A stretch of DNA of 64,000 bases from Oleiagrimonas sp963821885. GTDB taxonomy: Bacteria > Pseudomonadota > Gammaproteobacteria > Xanthomonadales > Rhodanobacteraceae. The position numbers were made by a program, and so were the translations under genes. The first letter of the stretch is position 1. Each line of letters opens with the position of its first letter. The DNA lies in contig CAWGFN010000004.1 of assembly GCA_963821885.1 (NCBI GenBank), positions 248,001 through 312,000 on the forward strand. Reading direction: 5' to 3'. This document shows, in pieces, positions 55,421 through 64,000 of the stretch. The notes under the pieces are model-generated. The model made no database searches and was not told where the DNA came from. It saw nothing but the letters and a program-made list of their open reading frames with translations.

Positions 55421-56830
55421 TCAGTCGGCGCTGGCGGCCTCGGCCGGCGCCATGCTGGAGGACGCCGCCGGCGCGCTGCTGGCCGCGGCCGGCGCGCTGG
55501 CGGCAGCCGCGGCGGCAGAAGCCGCTTCGGCCGCTTCCTGCTCGGGCGTCGCCGCCGGAGCGTTGCTGACCGGCAGGTACACGCTGAAGGTCTGCTCGTC
55601 GTACATCACCGGCGTGCCATCCGGCTTCAGCGACTCGTAGGCCACCAGCTGCTTGTCGTACTCGCGACGATTGACGGTGTCGGTGGCGTAGCCGTGCGTG
55701 GCGGCGTACGCCTCAAGCATCAGCCAGGACGGACGGATGTCGTTCGGGCTGCCATGCACCGTGGTCATCAGCGCGCGACCACCGAAGGCCAGCATGCCGC
55801 GAACGTCCTTGCTCACGACCAGGTTGCCGTAATCGTCGCGCGTGCCCGGCTTCGGACCGGCGTCGACCGCGGCCGTGCCGGCCGGAGTGGCCGTGGAAGC
55901 GGCGGCGGCGACGCTGGCCGGAGCGGCCGGCGCGCTGGAGGCGGCAGCCGGTGCCAGCGACGGCGCCACCGGCGCGGTCAGCGGATAGTCGTTGCCGTCG
56001 ATCTTCAGCGAAGCGGCGTTGATCGGCACGGCCACGTCGAAGTGGTAGCCGTCGCTGCTGTAGCTGTCATTGAAGACGATGCGCGGGCCGGCCGGCGACA
56101 CGCCAAGCTTCTGCATGGCCGCCTGGATCTTCTCCATCGCGGTGGCCTTGGCGTTGTCGATGTCGTCCGAGTTGTTCTTGGCATGCGTGGCCACGAACAG
56201 CACCGGCTGCTGCGGGGTGTCCACGAGCTTCGGATTCAGGTTCTTGTAGAGCACGTTGGGCACGGCGGCGAGCATGGTCTGGACGTTGTCCAGGCTGTAC
56301 TGGACCATCTCGTCCGGATTGCCGTGGATGAACAGGTTGGAATAGCGGTCAAGCAGGTTCCAGCCGTACTTCACGTCGTAGTTCCACGTGACCTTGACCA
56401 GGCGATTGCCGAGGCCGCCACGCGCCATGTCGATGGTGAAGCGCTTGTCGTGGCCCGGCCAGTCGTTCTCGACCTTCCAGACGATCTCGGCGGCGCCGGC
56501 GTCGGACACCTCGGCATAGCCCGGCTTGGCGGAAACGATCTCGAGCCGGCCCTTGCCGACCTTCGGCACCTTGCTGTCCCAGCTGACCACGGCACCCGGG
56601 CCGTAGGGCTTTCCGGACAGGTCGTACTGCAGCGACGGGTCGAACGAGCGCAGTACGGAGTAGTCCTTGAAGCGACCGAAGTTGTTGAAGACATCGTAAA
56701 CGTCACGAATGTCCTTGCTGATCATGCTGGTGCGGTCCAGATGGCCGCTGCTGGGCATGAGGACGCCAACCACCACGGCCAGCACGGCCACGATGAGAAG
56801 GGCGGTGATGAACTCTAAAACACGCGTCAT
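55421..56830 (-). CDS. Membrane-anchored SRPBCC (START-like) protein with Ala-rich tail
   Basis: A 469-residue protein. An N-terminal helix (VLEFITALLIVAVLAVVVGVL) precedes a polyketide-cyclase/SRPBCC-like domain, about 30-180 (FNNFGRFKDYSVLRSFDP, GPGAVVSWDSKVPKVGKGR). A second region (about 190-290) is followed by Ala/Pro-rich linkers near 300-345 and a low-complexity Ala/Ser C-terminus. SRPBCC folds bind hydrophobic ligands, but the ligand is unknown. Own terminator and probably own promoter. Confidence 0.8.
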   Translation of the reverse strand: MTRVLEFITALLIVAVLAVVVGVLMPSSGHLDRTSMISKDIRDVYDVFNNFGRFKDYSVLRSFDPSLQYDLSGKPYGPGAVVSWDSKVPKVGKGRLEIVSAKPGYAEVSDAGAAEIVWKVENDWPGHDKRFTIDMARGGLGNRLVKVTWNYDVKYGWNLLDRYSNLFIHGNPDEMVQYSLDNVQTMLAAVPNVLYKNLNPKLVDTPQQPVLFVATHAKNNSDDIDNAKATAMEKIQAAMQKLGVSPAGPRIVFNDSYSSDGYHFDVAVPINAASLKIDGNDYPLTAPVAPSLAPAAASSAPAAPASVAAAASTATPAGTAAVDAGPKPGTRDDYGNLVVSKDVRGMLAFGGRALMTTVHGSPNDIRPSWLMLEAYAATHGYATDTVNRREYDKQLVAYESLKPDGTPVMYDEQTFSVYLPVSNAPAATPEQEAAEAASAAAAAASAPAAASSAPAASSSMAPAEAASAD

Positions 56831-56980
56831 TCGACAGGTCTCCGAACGTGGTACCGGTGCGCACCTCTCCGGTCTGACCCCAGACAGGCACACCCAAATG
56901 TTTGCGGCGCACCACTCCCAGGTGCGACACCGAAGTGTCCGATGTTACTTGTTCGCGCAGCGCCGGGCTAGGGGCAGCCG

Positions 56981-57000
56981 GAAAATCCCGCCGAAGGCGG
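56981..57000 (-). terminator. Terminator-like hairpin after the response-regulator gene
   Basis: Minus strand CCGCC-TTC-GGCGG hairpin followed by GATTTTCC. The T-run is short, so the call is moderate. Confidence 0.6.
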
Positions 57001-57005
57001 AAAAT

Positions 57006-57647
57006 TCACACGATGCCCAGCTCCAGGGCCTTCAGGACGGCCCGCGTGCGGTCGCGCACGCCCAGCTTGGACAGGATGTTGGACACGTGGTTTTTCACCG
57101 TGCCCTCGGCCACGCGCAGGGAATTGGCGATTTCCTTGTTGCTGTAGCCGCCGGCCAGCAGGCGCAGGATTTCCGTCTCACGCTCCGTGAGAGGATCCGG
57201 TTGCTCCAGGCTGGTGAAATCGTTCTGCATGCGTCCCACGCCGGCCTTCAGGCGCTGGGTGACCACCGGCGCCACCAGCGACCCCCCACTGGCGACCGTG
57301 CGCACCGCCTCGACCAGTTGCTCCAGCGAGACGTCCTTGAGCAGGTAACCGCGCGCGCCCGCCTTGAGCCCGGCCAGCACCAGCTGATCGTCGTCGAAGG
57401 TGGTCAGGATCACCGTCGGCGGCAGCTCGTCGTTGGCCGAGAGCTTCTGCAGCACCTCGATGCCGGTCATCTTCGGCATGCGCAGGTCGAGCAGGACCAC
57501 GTCCGGCTTCAGGCGGGGAATCTGCTCCACCGCCTCGGCGCCGTCCGCGCACTCGGCCACCACCTGCACGTCATCGGCCAGGTCCAGCAACGAGCGAATG
57601 CCCTGCCGCACCAGATTCTGATCGTCCACCAGACATACTGAAATCAT
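57006..57647 (-). CDS. NarL/LuxR-family response regulator
   Basis: A 213-residue regulator. Receiver domain with acidic pocket D8/D9 and phospho-acceptor Asp54 (VVLLDLRMPKMTG), and a LuxR-type HTH at about 150-210 (LTERETEILRLLAGGYSNKEIANSL). The start overlaps the stop of the sensor gene by four bases. With the DesK-like kinase it forms a two-component pair; its target genes are not evident. Confidence 0.93.
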   Translation of the reverse strand: MISVCLVDDQNLVRQGIRSLLDLADDVQVVAECADGAEAVEQIPRLKPDVVLLDLRMPKMTGIEVLQKLSANDELPPTVILTTFDDDQLVLAGLKAGARGYLLKDVSLEQLVEAVRTVASGGSLVAPVVTQRLKAGVGRMQNDFTSLEQPDPLTERETEILRLLAGGYSNKEIANSLRVAEGTVKNHVSNILSKLGVRDRTRAVLKALELGIV

Positions 57648-58900
57648 GATGTTCCCCTTGCCGCCGTTGCTGCCAAGCCACGCATGGATGGGTCCGCATC
57701 CGCCACCGCGCGCGAGGGAGCGCCGGCATGGCCGACCTCCGGCTCCAGCGGCAGCCAGGCGCGCAGCAGGAATCCTTGCACCTGCGCGGCGGGAATGTCG
57801 AGACGCCCCCCGACCTCGGCCAGGCGCTCGCGCATGCCGGTGAGGCCGTTGCCGGGCTTGAGCTGGGCGGTTCCGCGGCCGTCGTCGCGGGCTTCGAGGT
57901 TGAGGCCGCCGTCCTCGCCGCGCTCGATGCGCAGCCAGAGATTGCGCGCGCCGGCATGGCGCACGGTGTTGGTCAGTACTTCCTGCACCCAGCGCAGCAG
58001 CACCTGAGCGCGCTGCGGATCCTCGACCGCGAAGCGCGGCGGCATGGACAGGTGCACGCGCAGGCTGGGCACGCCCTCGATCAGGCTGTTCAGGGCCCGC
58101 GTGAGGTCCAGCTCGGCATCCTGGCGCAACTCGCTGACCACCTCGCGCACGTCCGTCAGCAGCTGCTTGGCGGTGCCCTGCGCCTTGCGGATGTGCTCGG
58201 CGGCGGGCGCCTGCGCCAGATGGCTGGCCACTTCCAGATTCAGGGTCAGTGCCGTCAGGTGATGGCCGACCAGGTCGTGCAGCTCGCGCGAGATGCGCAT
58301 GCGCTCGGCGATGCGGCTCGATTCGGCCAGCAGCGCCCGGGTCGCCCGCAGCTCGGAGTTGAGCTGGCGTTGCCGCTCACGCTCCTCCGCCTGCTGGCCG
58401 GCCACCCACGCCACCGCGAAGGCCAGCGCGGAAATGCCCATGTACACGGTCGACTGCACGAAGGCCGCGCCCAGGCTGTGGAATTCGGGGAAGCTCCAGA
58501 ACACCAGGACCAGCCCCAGATGCTGCAGGGCCATCCAGGCCACGCCCATCCACAGGGGCAGCAGCAGCGGCAGCACCACCGCCACCACCACGATGAGCAG
58601 GGCCGAGAGGCCGCTGTGGCTGATCCAGCCGATCATCAGCGCGGACGCCATCATCACGGTCAGGCCCAGCAGCTTCAGGGTCCAGTGGCGGCGCGGGTCC
58701 ATGCCGCGGGTCAGCAGCCAGTAGATGATGCCGAAGACCACGTAGCACGCGGCCCAGATAAGCATGGCCGTGTCCGGACGCTGCAGGGTGTCCAGGCGAT
58801 GCGGCGCCCACTTGGTGACCAGCGGCACGCCCACCGACAGGTAGGTGAACATGCCGGCGTATCGCAGCAGGCGGGTATGGTTGAGGGTCGACCCGAACAT
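57644..58900 (-). CDS. DesK-like sensor histidine kinase
   Basis: A 418-residue kinase of the HisKA_3 class. Six or so helices cover residues about 15-170, with no large periplasmic sensor domain. Phospho-acceptor His208 lies in RISRELHDLVGHHLTALTLNLE; the N-box is EVLTNTVRHAGA and the G-box DDGRGTAQLKPGNGLTGMRERL. The DesK architecture suggests membrane or lipid-state sensing; this is inference. Paired with the regulator above. Confidence 0.92.
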   Translation of the reverse strand: MFGSTLNHTRLLRYAGMFTYLSVGVPLVTKWAPHRLDTLQRPDTAMLIWAACYVVFGIIYWLLTRGMDPRRHWTLKLLGLTVMMASALMIGWISHSGLSALLIVVVAVVLPLLLPLWMGVAWMALQHLGLVLVFWSFPEFHSLGAAFVQSTVYMGISALAFAVAWVAGQQAEERERQRQLNSELRATRALLAESSRIAERMRISRELHDLVGHHLTALTLNLEVASHLAQAPAAEHIRKAQGTAKQLLTDVREVVSELRQDAELDLTRALNSLIEGVPSLRVHLSMPPRFAVEDPQRAQVLLRWVQEVLTNTVRHAGARNLWLRIERGEDGGLNLEARDDGRGTAQLKPGNGLTGMRERLAEVGGRLDIPAAQVQGFLLRAWLPLEPEVGHAGAPSRAVADADPSMRGLAATAARGTS

Positions 58901-59143
58901 GTCTGCATCATAGACGTACTCGGCGCACAGGCAATCGGTCCGAAGTCATGCAGGCCCGACCACGGAATATGAACGTGGCCTGCGGCATCATGGCTCACGG
59001 CGCGGCGGTCCATGCGATAATCCGCGCCGCCCGGGCGGCGTCGCGCCTCCCGGCCCAGGTGCCGCCTCCCCCGACGGGCGCGGCCTGAGAATTGCCCGCG
59101 GCGTCCCGACGTCGCGGCACCGAGACAAGCAAGCGGAGTCGCA

Positions 59144-59758
59144 ATGGTCCTGGCCATCCGAGACGTGCACGAACGCGACCTGGACGCCGTGCTGGCGGTC
59201 AACAACGCTGCCGGCGAAGGCATCCTGCCGATGAACATGGCGCAGCTGCGCCATTTCTATGACATCGCCGACTATTTCCGCGTGGCCGAGGTGGAAGGCC
59301 AGCTGGCCGGCTTCCTGATCGCGGTGCGCGAGGACGCCGACCACGACAGCGCCAACTTCCTGTGGTTTCGCGAGCGTTATCCGCGGTTCCTGTACATCGA
59401 CCGCATCGTGATCGCCCGCGACAGCCGCCGCCACGGCCTCGGCCGCGTGTTCTACAGCGACGTGCAGAGCTACGCCGAGGCGCGCGTGCCACTGCTGACC
59501 TGCGAGGTGTTCCTGGAACCGCGCGACGACGCCACGCTGCTGTTCCACGGCAGCATCGGTTTCCACGAGGTCGGCCAGCAGCGCATGCCGGGCAACGACC
59601 GTCCGGTCAGCCTTCTGGGCAAGGAACTGTGCAGCTTCGGCTTCGTCCGCGAACGCTACCTCGACCACGGCGGCCTGCCCGACGTGCCCTGGCTCAACGA
59701 GCGCGAGACCCGCCGGGCATCGCCCCCGCACCAGGCCACCGGATCCACGCACGCATGA
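59144..59758 (+). CDS. GNAT family N-acetyltransferase next to minC
   Basis: A 204-residue acetyltransferase-fold protein. IRDVHERDLDAVLAVNNAAG and IVIARDSRRHGLGRVFYSDV show the GNAT core with the acetyl-CoA loop. The C-terminal extension (LGKELCSFGFVRERYLDHGG) is not from a known family. The stop overlaps the minC start (ATGA), so it appears to be the first gene of the min operon. Target unknown. Confidence 0.8.
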   Translation: MVLAIRDVHERDLDAVLAVNNAAGEGILPMNMAQLRHFYDIADYFRVAEVEGQLAGFLIAVREDADHDSANFLWFRERYPRFLYIDRIVIARDSRRHGLGRVFYSDVQSYAEARVPLLTCEVFLEPRDDATLLFHGSIGFHEVGQQRMPGNDRPVSLLGKELCSFGFVRERYLDHGGLPDVPWLNERETRRASPPHQATGSTHA

Positions 59759-60504
59759 ATGACACAAACGAGGCGCTGGAAGCCGCCTGCGACCTGCGAT
59801 TCGGCCAGGTCGGCATGGCCTGCGTGCGGGTCCGCCGGGCCGACGCCGCGGCCGTCTGCGCCAATCTGGAACAGCGCGTGCACGCGGCGCCGCAGATGTT
59901 CGAACGCACCGCCGTGGTGCTTGACCTCAGCCACCTGGCCGAGCAACCCGACGACGGCACCGTCGACGCCCTGCTCGAAGCAGTGCGCAGTGCCGGCATG
60001 ATGCCGGTGGGCCTGGCCTACGGCACCCGCGACACCGAGACGCTGGCCCAGCGCATGCATCTGCCGCTGATCGCCAAGTTCCGTGACGCCTACGAACGCG
60101 CCGACGGCAGCGTGGCCGCGCCCGCGCCCGCGAGCCCGGCTCCGGCGGCGACCGACCCCGCGCCGCCGTCCGGCGCGCTGCGCGCGCAGGTCCACGAGGG
60201 CCCGGTGCGCTCCGGCCAGCAGGTCTACGCGCGCGAGCGCGACCTGGTCGTGCACGGCGCCATCGCCAACGCCGCCGAGGTCATCGCCGACGGCTCGATC
60301 CACATCTACGGGACCCTGCGCGGCCGCGCCCTGGCCGGCGCGCAGGGCGACGAGGACGCGCGCATCTTCTGCAGCGACTTCCGCGCCGAGCTGGTCTCGA
60401 TCGCCGGCCAGTACCGCGTGTTCGAGGACCTGCCGCGCGGCATCGCCGGCAAGGCCGTGCAATGCCGGCTGGAAGGCGACAAACTGCTCATCGAACCTCT
60501 GTAG
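59755..60504 (+). CDS. minC: Septum site-determining protein MinC
   Basis: FtsZ-assembly inhibitor of the Min system. 249 residues, with an N-terminal FtsZ-binding domain, a Pro/Ala-rich linker (about 120-140) and a C-terminal beta-helix domain that binds MinD (VHEGPVRSGQQVYARERDLV, GSIHIYGTLRGRALAG, ELVSIAGQYRV). Start overlaps the preceding acetyltransferase gene. Confidence 0.95.
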   Translation: MNDTNEALEAACDLRFGQVGMACVRVRRADAAAVCANLEQRVHAAPQMFERTAVVLDLSHLAEQPDDGTVDALLEAVRSAGMMPVGLAYGTRDTETLAQRMHLPLIAKFRDAYERADGSVAAPAPASPAPAATDPAPPSGALRAQVHEGPVRSGQQVYARERDLVVHGAIANAAEVIADGSIHIYGTLRGRALAGAQGDEDARIFCSDFRAELVSIAGQYRVFEDLPRGIAGKAVQCRLEGDKLLIEPL

Positions 60505-60557
60505 CCACGGGCGCGACTTCCGCGACCCGGCGCACACACCCCACTGGAGATCTCCAC

Positions 60558-61370
60558 TTGACTGAAATCATCGTTGTCACTTCCGGCAAGGGCGGAGTCG
60601 GCAAGACCACCACCAGCGCATCGCTGGCGACGGGCCTGGCCCAGCTCGGCAAGAAGGTCGCCGTGATCGATTTCGACGTCGGCCTGCGCAACCTCGACCT
60701 GATCATGGGCTGCGAGCGGCGCGTGGTGTACGACTTCGTCAACGTGATCCAGGGCGAGGCAAGCCTCAAGCAGGCGCTGATCCGCGACAAGCGCCACGAC
60801 AACCTCTACGTGCTGGCCGCCTCGCAGACGCGCGACAAGGACGCCCTGACCCAGGAAGGCGTGCAGAAAGTGATCGACGACCTGACCGGCGAAGGCTTCG
60901 ACTACGTGGTGTGCGACTCGCCCGCCGGCATCGAGAAGGGCGCGCACCTGGCCATGTACTTCGCCGACCACGCCGTGGTGGTGGTCAATCCGGAAGTGTC
61001 CTCGGTGCGCGACTCGGACCGCATCCTGGGCCTGCTGGCCAGCAAGACCCGCCACGCCGAGAACGGCGACGGCGAAGTGCGCCAGCACCTGCTGCTGAGC
61101 CGCTACAACCCGGCCCGCGTGGCCGCCGGCGAGATGCTCAGCGTGCAGGACGTGGAAGAAATCCTCGGCCTGTCCGTGGTCGGCGTGATCCCCGAATCGG
61201 AGAACGTGCTGGCCGCCTCCAACGCGGGCGTGCCGGTGATCCTGGACAACGACTCCATGGCCGGCCAGGCCTACGCAGATACCGTCGCCCGCATGCTCGG
61301 CGAGGAACGCCCCCTGCGCTTCCTCGACGTGCAGCGCAAGGGCCTGTTCAAGCGCGTGTTCGGAGGTTGA
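60558..61370 (+). CDS. minD: Septum site-determining protein MinD
   Basis: Membrane-associated ATPase that recruits MinC and oscillates with MinE. 270 residues. Deviant Walker A KGGVGKTT near residue 12, switch regions FDVGLRNLDL and CDSPAGIEKG, C-terminal amphipathic anchor KGLFKRVFGG. The start is a TTG at 60558, preceded by TGGAG eight bases upstream; no ATG is suitably placed. Confidence 0.97.
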   Translation: MTEIIVVTSGKGGVGKTTTSASLATGLAQLGKKVAVIDFDVGLRNLDLIMGCERRVVYDFVNVIQGEASLKQALIRDKRHDNLYVLAASQTRDKDALTQEGVQKVIDDLTGEGFDYVVCDSPAGIEKGAHLAMYFADHAVVVVNPEVSSVRDSDRILGLLASKTRHAENGDGEVRQHLLLSRYNPARVAAGEMLSVQDVEEILGLSVVGVIPESENVLAASNAGVPVILDNDSMAGQAYADTVARMLGEERPLRFLDVQRKGLFKRVFGG

Positions 61371-61372
61371 CC

Positions 61373-61639
61373 ATGGGCATCCTGGATTTTCTGCGCAACA
61401 AGCCGAAGAACACCGCCAACATCGCCCGCGAGCGCCTGCGCATCATCGTGGCGCAGGAGCGCAGCACCCGCGGCGGCCCGGACTACCTGCCGCTGCTGCG
61501 AAGCGAACTGCTGGAGGTGATCCGCAAGTACGTGCACGTGGACCCGGAGGCGGTGAACGTCAGCCTGGAGTCCGACAGCGGCCACGACGTGCTGGAGCTC
61601 TCCGTGGCCCTGCCCGAGTCGGGACGTGACGACGCCTGA
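61373..61639 (+). CDS. minE: Cell division topological specificity factor MinE
   Basis: An 88-residue regulator that stimulates MinD ATPase. N-terminal amphipathic membrane segment MGILDFLRNK, contact helix ARERLRIIVAQERS, and the dimerisation strands at the C-terminus. Starts two bases after the minD stop. The 3' end overlaps the next gene by 14 bases. Confidence 0.95.
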   Translation: MGILDFLRNKPKNTANIARERLRIIVAQERSTRGGPDYLPLLRSELLEVIRKYVHVDPEAVNVSLESDSGHDVLELSVALPESGRDDA

Positions 61640-62117
61640 AGCCATCCTGCGCGTCGCCGACATCGACCTCGATCCGGCCCGCGCGATGCTGTCCGCGCAC
61701 GGGCTGGCGCTCGAACGGGTGGACGACGGTGCCGACATCCCCGGCAGCTACTGGGGCGCGCCGGAAGCCGGCCTGATCGGCGCATGCGTCTACGTGCGCG
61801 GCGACACGCCGGTGCACTCGATGCTGCACGAGGCCTGCCACCTGATCGTGATGCCGAGCGAGCGCCGCGCGGCCGTGCACACGAACGCCACCGACTCGAT
61901 CGACGAGGAAGACGCCACCTGCTACCTGCAGATCGTCCTCGCCGACGCCCTGCCCGGCGTCGGCCGCGATCGGCTGATGCGCGACATGGACGCCTGGGGC
62001 TACAGCTTCCGCCTCGGCTCCACCCGCGCCTGGTTCGAGCGCGACGCGGAAAACGCCCGGCAATGGCTCGTGGCACGCGGCCTGCCCGGTCCAATTGACG
62101 CACGCCAAGGTTCCTGA
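61626..62117 (+). CDS. HExxH-containing protein after minE
   Basis: A 163-residue protein beginning with GTG inside the last codons of minE. It contains H-E-A-C-H in VHSMLHEACHLIVMPSERR, a zincin-like motif, followed by acidic IDEEDATCYLQIVLAD, which could provide the third ligand. I recognise no named peptidase family. Cotranscription with min genes is implied by the overlap, but function in division is not shown. Confidence 0.65.
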   Translation: MTTPEAILRVADIDLDPARAMLSAHGLALERVDDGADIPGSYWGAPEAGLIGACVYVRGDTPVHSMLHEACHLIVMPSERRAAVHTNATDSIDEEDATCYLQIVLADALPGVGRDRLMRDMDAWGYSFRLGSTRAWFERDAENARQWLVARGLPGPIDARQGS

Positions 62118-62172
62118 GGCACAAGACGCGTATACATGGACCTGTCCTCCGCCCATACGGCGACAGTGCACC

Positions 62173-62652
62173 ATGAACGAAGCCGACCACACCCGACCAC
62201 CCGCACGGCCCGGCCGCGACCCGCAGCGCATGCAGCGCCACCATCACGATCGCCAGGTGTTCCACACCCTGCTCGAACACCACGGGCAGATCCGGCGCCA
62301 GGTGGAGGAACTGCCCGACGGCATCCGCGCCGTCACCACGTCGGACCGCCCTGAACTGGCCGCGCTGATCCGCGAACATGCCCACGCCATGCACCGCCGG
62401 CTGCAGGAAGGCTTCGGCCTGCGCTTCTGGGATCCGGCCTTCGCCGAGATCTTCGCCCGCGCCGACGCGGTGACCATGACGATCCAGGATCTGCCCGACG
62501 GCGTGGACATCCGCGAGAGCAGCGCAGACCCCAACGTGGTCAAGTTGATCCACGCCCACGGGCGCACCGTCAGTGCCTTCGTGCGGGAAGGTTTCGAGGC
62601 GTCGCGCCGGCAAAGTCCGCTGCCGGACGACTACCAGCGCGCGCTGCGCTGA
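62173..62652 (+). CDS. Helical His-rich hypothetical protein
   Basis: A 159-residue soluble protein rich in His at the N-terminal helix (MQRHHHDRQVFHTLLEHHGQIR) and again at IREHAHAMHRRLQEG. His pairs spaced along helices could bind metal or haem; composition only. Start chosen at MNEADH (62173); the longer open frame starts inside the preceding gene. Lies 17 bases before the flavoprotein gene and probably shares its transcript. Confidence 0.6.
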   Translation: MNEADHTRPPARPGRDPQRMQRHHHDRQVFHTLLEHHGQIRRQVEELPDGIRAVTTSDRPELAALIREHAHAMHRRLQEGFGLRFWDPAFAEIFARADAVTMTIQDLPDGVDIRESSADPNVVKLIHAHGRTVSAFVREGFEASRRQSPLPDDYQRALR

Positions 62653-62669
62653 ACGAAAGGGAGATCCGC

Positions 62670-63803
62670 ATGCACCACATCACCCTCGTCGGCGCCGGCT
62701 TTGGCGCACTCACCGCGGCCCGCGAACTGCGGCGCCGGGACGACACCGCCGAGATCACGCTCATCGCCCCACGCGCCGAGCTGGTGTACCTGCCCAGCCT
62801 GATCTGGATTCCCTGCGGCCTGCGCCAGGGCAACGACCTGCGCGTGGACCTGCGCAACTTCTTCGCCCGGATGCGCATACGGCACGTCGCCGCGCGGGTC
62901 ACCGGCGTGGCGGACGGCGGCCGGCGCGTGTCGACCGACAGCGGCGAGATGATCGACAACGACGGCCTGATCATCGCCACCGGCGGACGCTTCATCCGCA
63001 AATTGCCGGGCATCGAGCATGCACTGACCCTGTGCGAAGGCATCGAGGCCGCCGAACACATCCGCGATCGACTGCAGGGCATGGCGTCCGGCACCATCGC
63101 GCTGGGCTTCGGCACCAACCCGAACGAACCCCAGGCCATGCGCGGTGGACCGATGTTCGAGCTGCTGTTCGGCCTGGACACCCTGCTGCGCCGGCAGGGC
63201 CGCCGCGACCGGTTCAAGCTGGTTTTCTTCAGCGGCGCCGCGCGCCCGGGCGCGCGCTTGGGCGAACGCGCGGTGGACGGCCTGCTGCGCCAGATGAAAC
63301 AGCGCGGCATCGAGACCCGCCTGGGCAGGAAACCCGCACGTTTCGAAACCGATCGCGTGATCACCGAGGACGGCGAAGGCTTCGACGCCGACCTGATCCT
63401 GTTCATGCCCGGCATGACCGGACCGGCATGGCTGGGCGATTCCCCGCTGCAGGCTTCCGAGGGCGGCTTGATCCGCGCCGACGAGCGGGCCCGGGCGCAG
63501 GGCTGCGAGCGCGTGTATGTCGCCGGCGACGCCGGCAGCTTCCCCGGCCCGGACTGGATGCCCAAGCAGGCGCACATGGCCGACCTGCACGCACGCACGG
63601 CGGCCCGCAACCTGCTTTCCGAACTGAACGGAAAGGATGCCCAGGAAGCCTTCAAGGTCGAGATGGTGTGCATCATCGACACCCTCGACAAGGGCATGCT
63701 GGTGCGCCGTACCCCGCGCCGCACCCTGATCACACCACCCACGCGCCTGCTGCACTGGGCCAAGCGCGCGTTCGAGAAGCGCTACCTGTCCGTGTACAAA
63801 TAG
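62670..63803 (+). CDS. FAD-dependent sulfide:quinone oxidoreductase-like protein
   Basis: A 377-residue flavoprotein. FAD-binding Rossmann motif VGAGFGALTAARELRRRD at the N-terminus; ATGGRFIRKLPG and the C-terminal VAGDAGSFPG are typical of the SQR/NDH-2 group. The C-terminus HWAKRAFEKRYLSVYK is a membrane-associating amphipathic helix. Cysteines in IPCGLRQ, TLCEGIEAA and EMVCIIDT may include the redox pair, but SQR assignment over other flavin oxidoreductases remains tentative. Confidence 0.8.
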   Translation: MHHITLVGAGFGALTAARELRRRDDTAEITLIAPRAELVYLPSLIWIPCGLRQGNDLRVDLRNFFARMRIRHVAARVTGVADGGRRVSTDSGEMIDNDGLIIATGGRFIRKLPGIEHALTLCEGIEAAEHIRDRLQGMASGTIALGFGTNPNEPQAMRGGPMFELLFGLDTLLRRQGRRDRFKLVFFSGAARPGARLGERAVDGLLRQMKQRGIETRLGRKPARFETDRVITEDGEGFDADLILFMPGMTGPAWLGDSPLQASEGGLIRADERARAQGCERVYVAGDAGSFPGPDWMPKQAHMADLHARTAARNLLSELNGKDAQEAFKVEMVCIIDTLDKGMLVRRTPRRTLITPPTRLLHWAKRAFEKRYLSVYK

Positions 63804-63813
63804 TTCCCGACGC

Positions 63814-64000
63814 TCAGCCTGCGGCGACCAGCTCCGACTCCGCCCGGGGTGCCGGAGGCCGACGCGAATATCGCCCCCAGACGAACCGTCCGATCGTCAC
63901 CAGCACAAGAGCGCCGACGGCCAGGCCAAGCATGTGCCCGGACAGCCAGGGCGAAAGCATGCCGGCCACGCCCGCATTGATGGTCAGGCTGATGAACGCC
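63814..64000 (-). CDS. Membrane protein, C-terminal part only
   Basis: The last 61 residues of a minus-strand gene are visible: a hydrophobic helix region (AFISLTINAGVAGMLSPW, then HMLGLAVGALVLVTIGRFV) and a charged tail ending AESELVAAG. The start lies beyond the window. Family not identifiable from the fragment. Convergent with the flavoprotein gene. Confidence 0.55.
   Translation of the reverse strand, partial: AFISLTINAGVAGMLSPWLSGHMLGLAVGALVLVTIGRFVWGRYSRRPPAPRAESELVAAG

Overview
The window is high-GC DNA of a gammaproteobacterium in the Xanthomonadales (Lysobacteraceae/Xanthomonadaceae type). This rests on the folC-dedD-cvpA-purF order, a ccoNOQP operon with linked ccoGIS and fnr genes, egtBD, minCDE, and integron attC sites of the kind common in Xanthomonas and Lysobacter. 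There are no rRNA or tRNA genes, CRISPR arrays or intact insertion sequences. The genus cannot be fixed from the sequence alone.

Accessory regions: two integron cassette clusters without an integrase (CALIN-type) flank a core block and point outward from it. Array 1 (about 517-5062, minus strand) has eight complete attC sites, one decayed site and about ten small cassettes: membrane proteins, a double zinc ribbon, a DUF3144 protein, a DUF7832-like protein and unknowns. Array 2 (about 11461-13355, plus strand) carries a HEPN-like protein, a twice-frameshifted gene and a Lit-like (U49) metalloprotease, then a truncated attC. The core block between them (5.3-11.2 kb) encodes a DUF455 ferritin-like protein, purF, cvpA, a SPOR protein, folC and a yeast-type cytosine deaminase.

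Metal and respiration block (13.4-30.3 kb): a repeat-rich spacer, a copper P-type ATPase with a MerR/CueR regulator and a textbook MerR promoter, two CDF transporters, rlmJ and an Slp lipoprotein. Then comes a complete cbb3 oxidase module, ccoN-O-Q-P, a 98-residue membrane protein, ccoG, a very short FixH-like protein, ccoI, ccoS and a TauE/DsbD_2 protein. It is headed by a perfect FNR box and followed convergently by fnr.

Housekeeping and metabolism (30.4-64 kb): mfd, a secreted M4 metallopeptidase, egtBD (ergothioneine), rlmL, an AmpD-type amidase, tesB, bpt, purT, a secreted transglutaminase-like protein, SCO1, PCuAC and CtaG-type copper/oxidase assembly genes, a GldA-GldF-GldG-like ABC system, a DesK/NarL two-component pair, minCDE and a sulfide:quinone oxidoreductase-like flavoprotein.

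Quality note: several conserved genes (DUF455, cvpA, copper ATPase, ccoG, ccoI, the TauE gene, fnr and the 5' end of mfd) show single-site frameshifts. Seven of these eight are net +1, which points to insertion-biased sequencing error rather than real gene decay. Cassette frameshifts are net losses and may be real.
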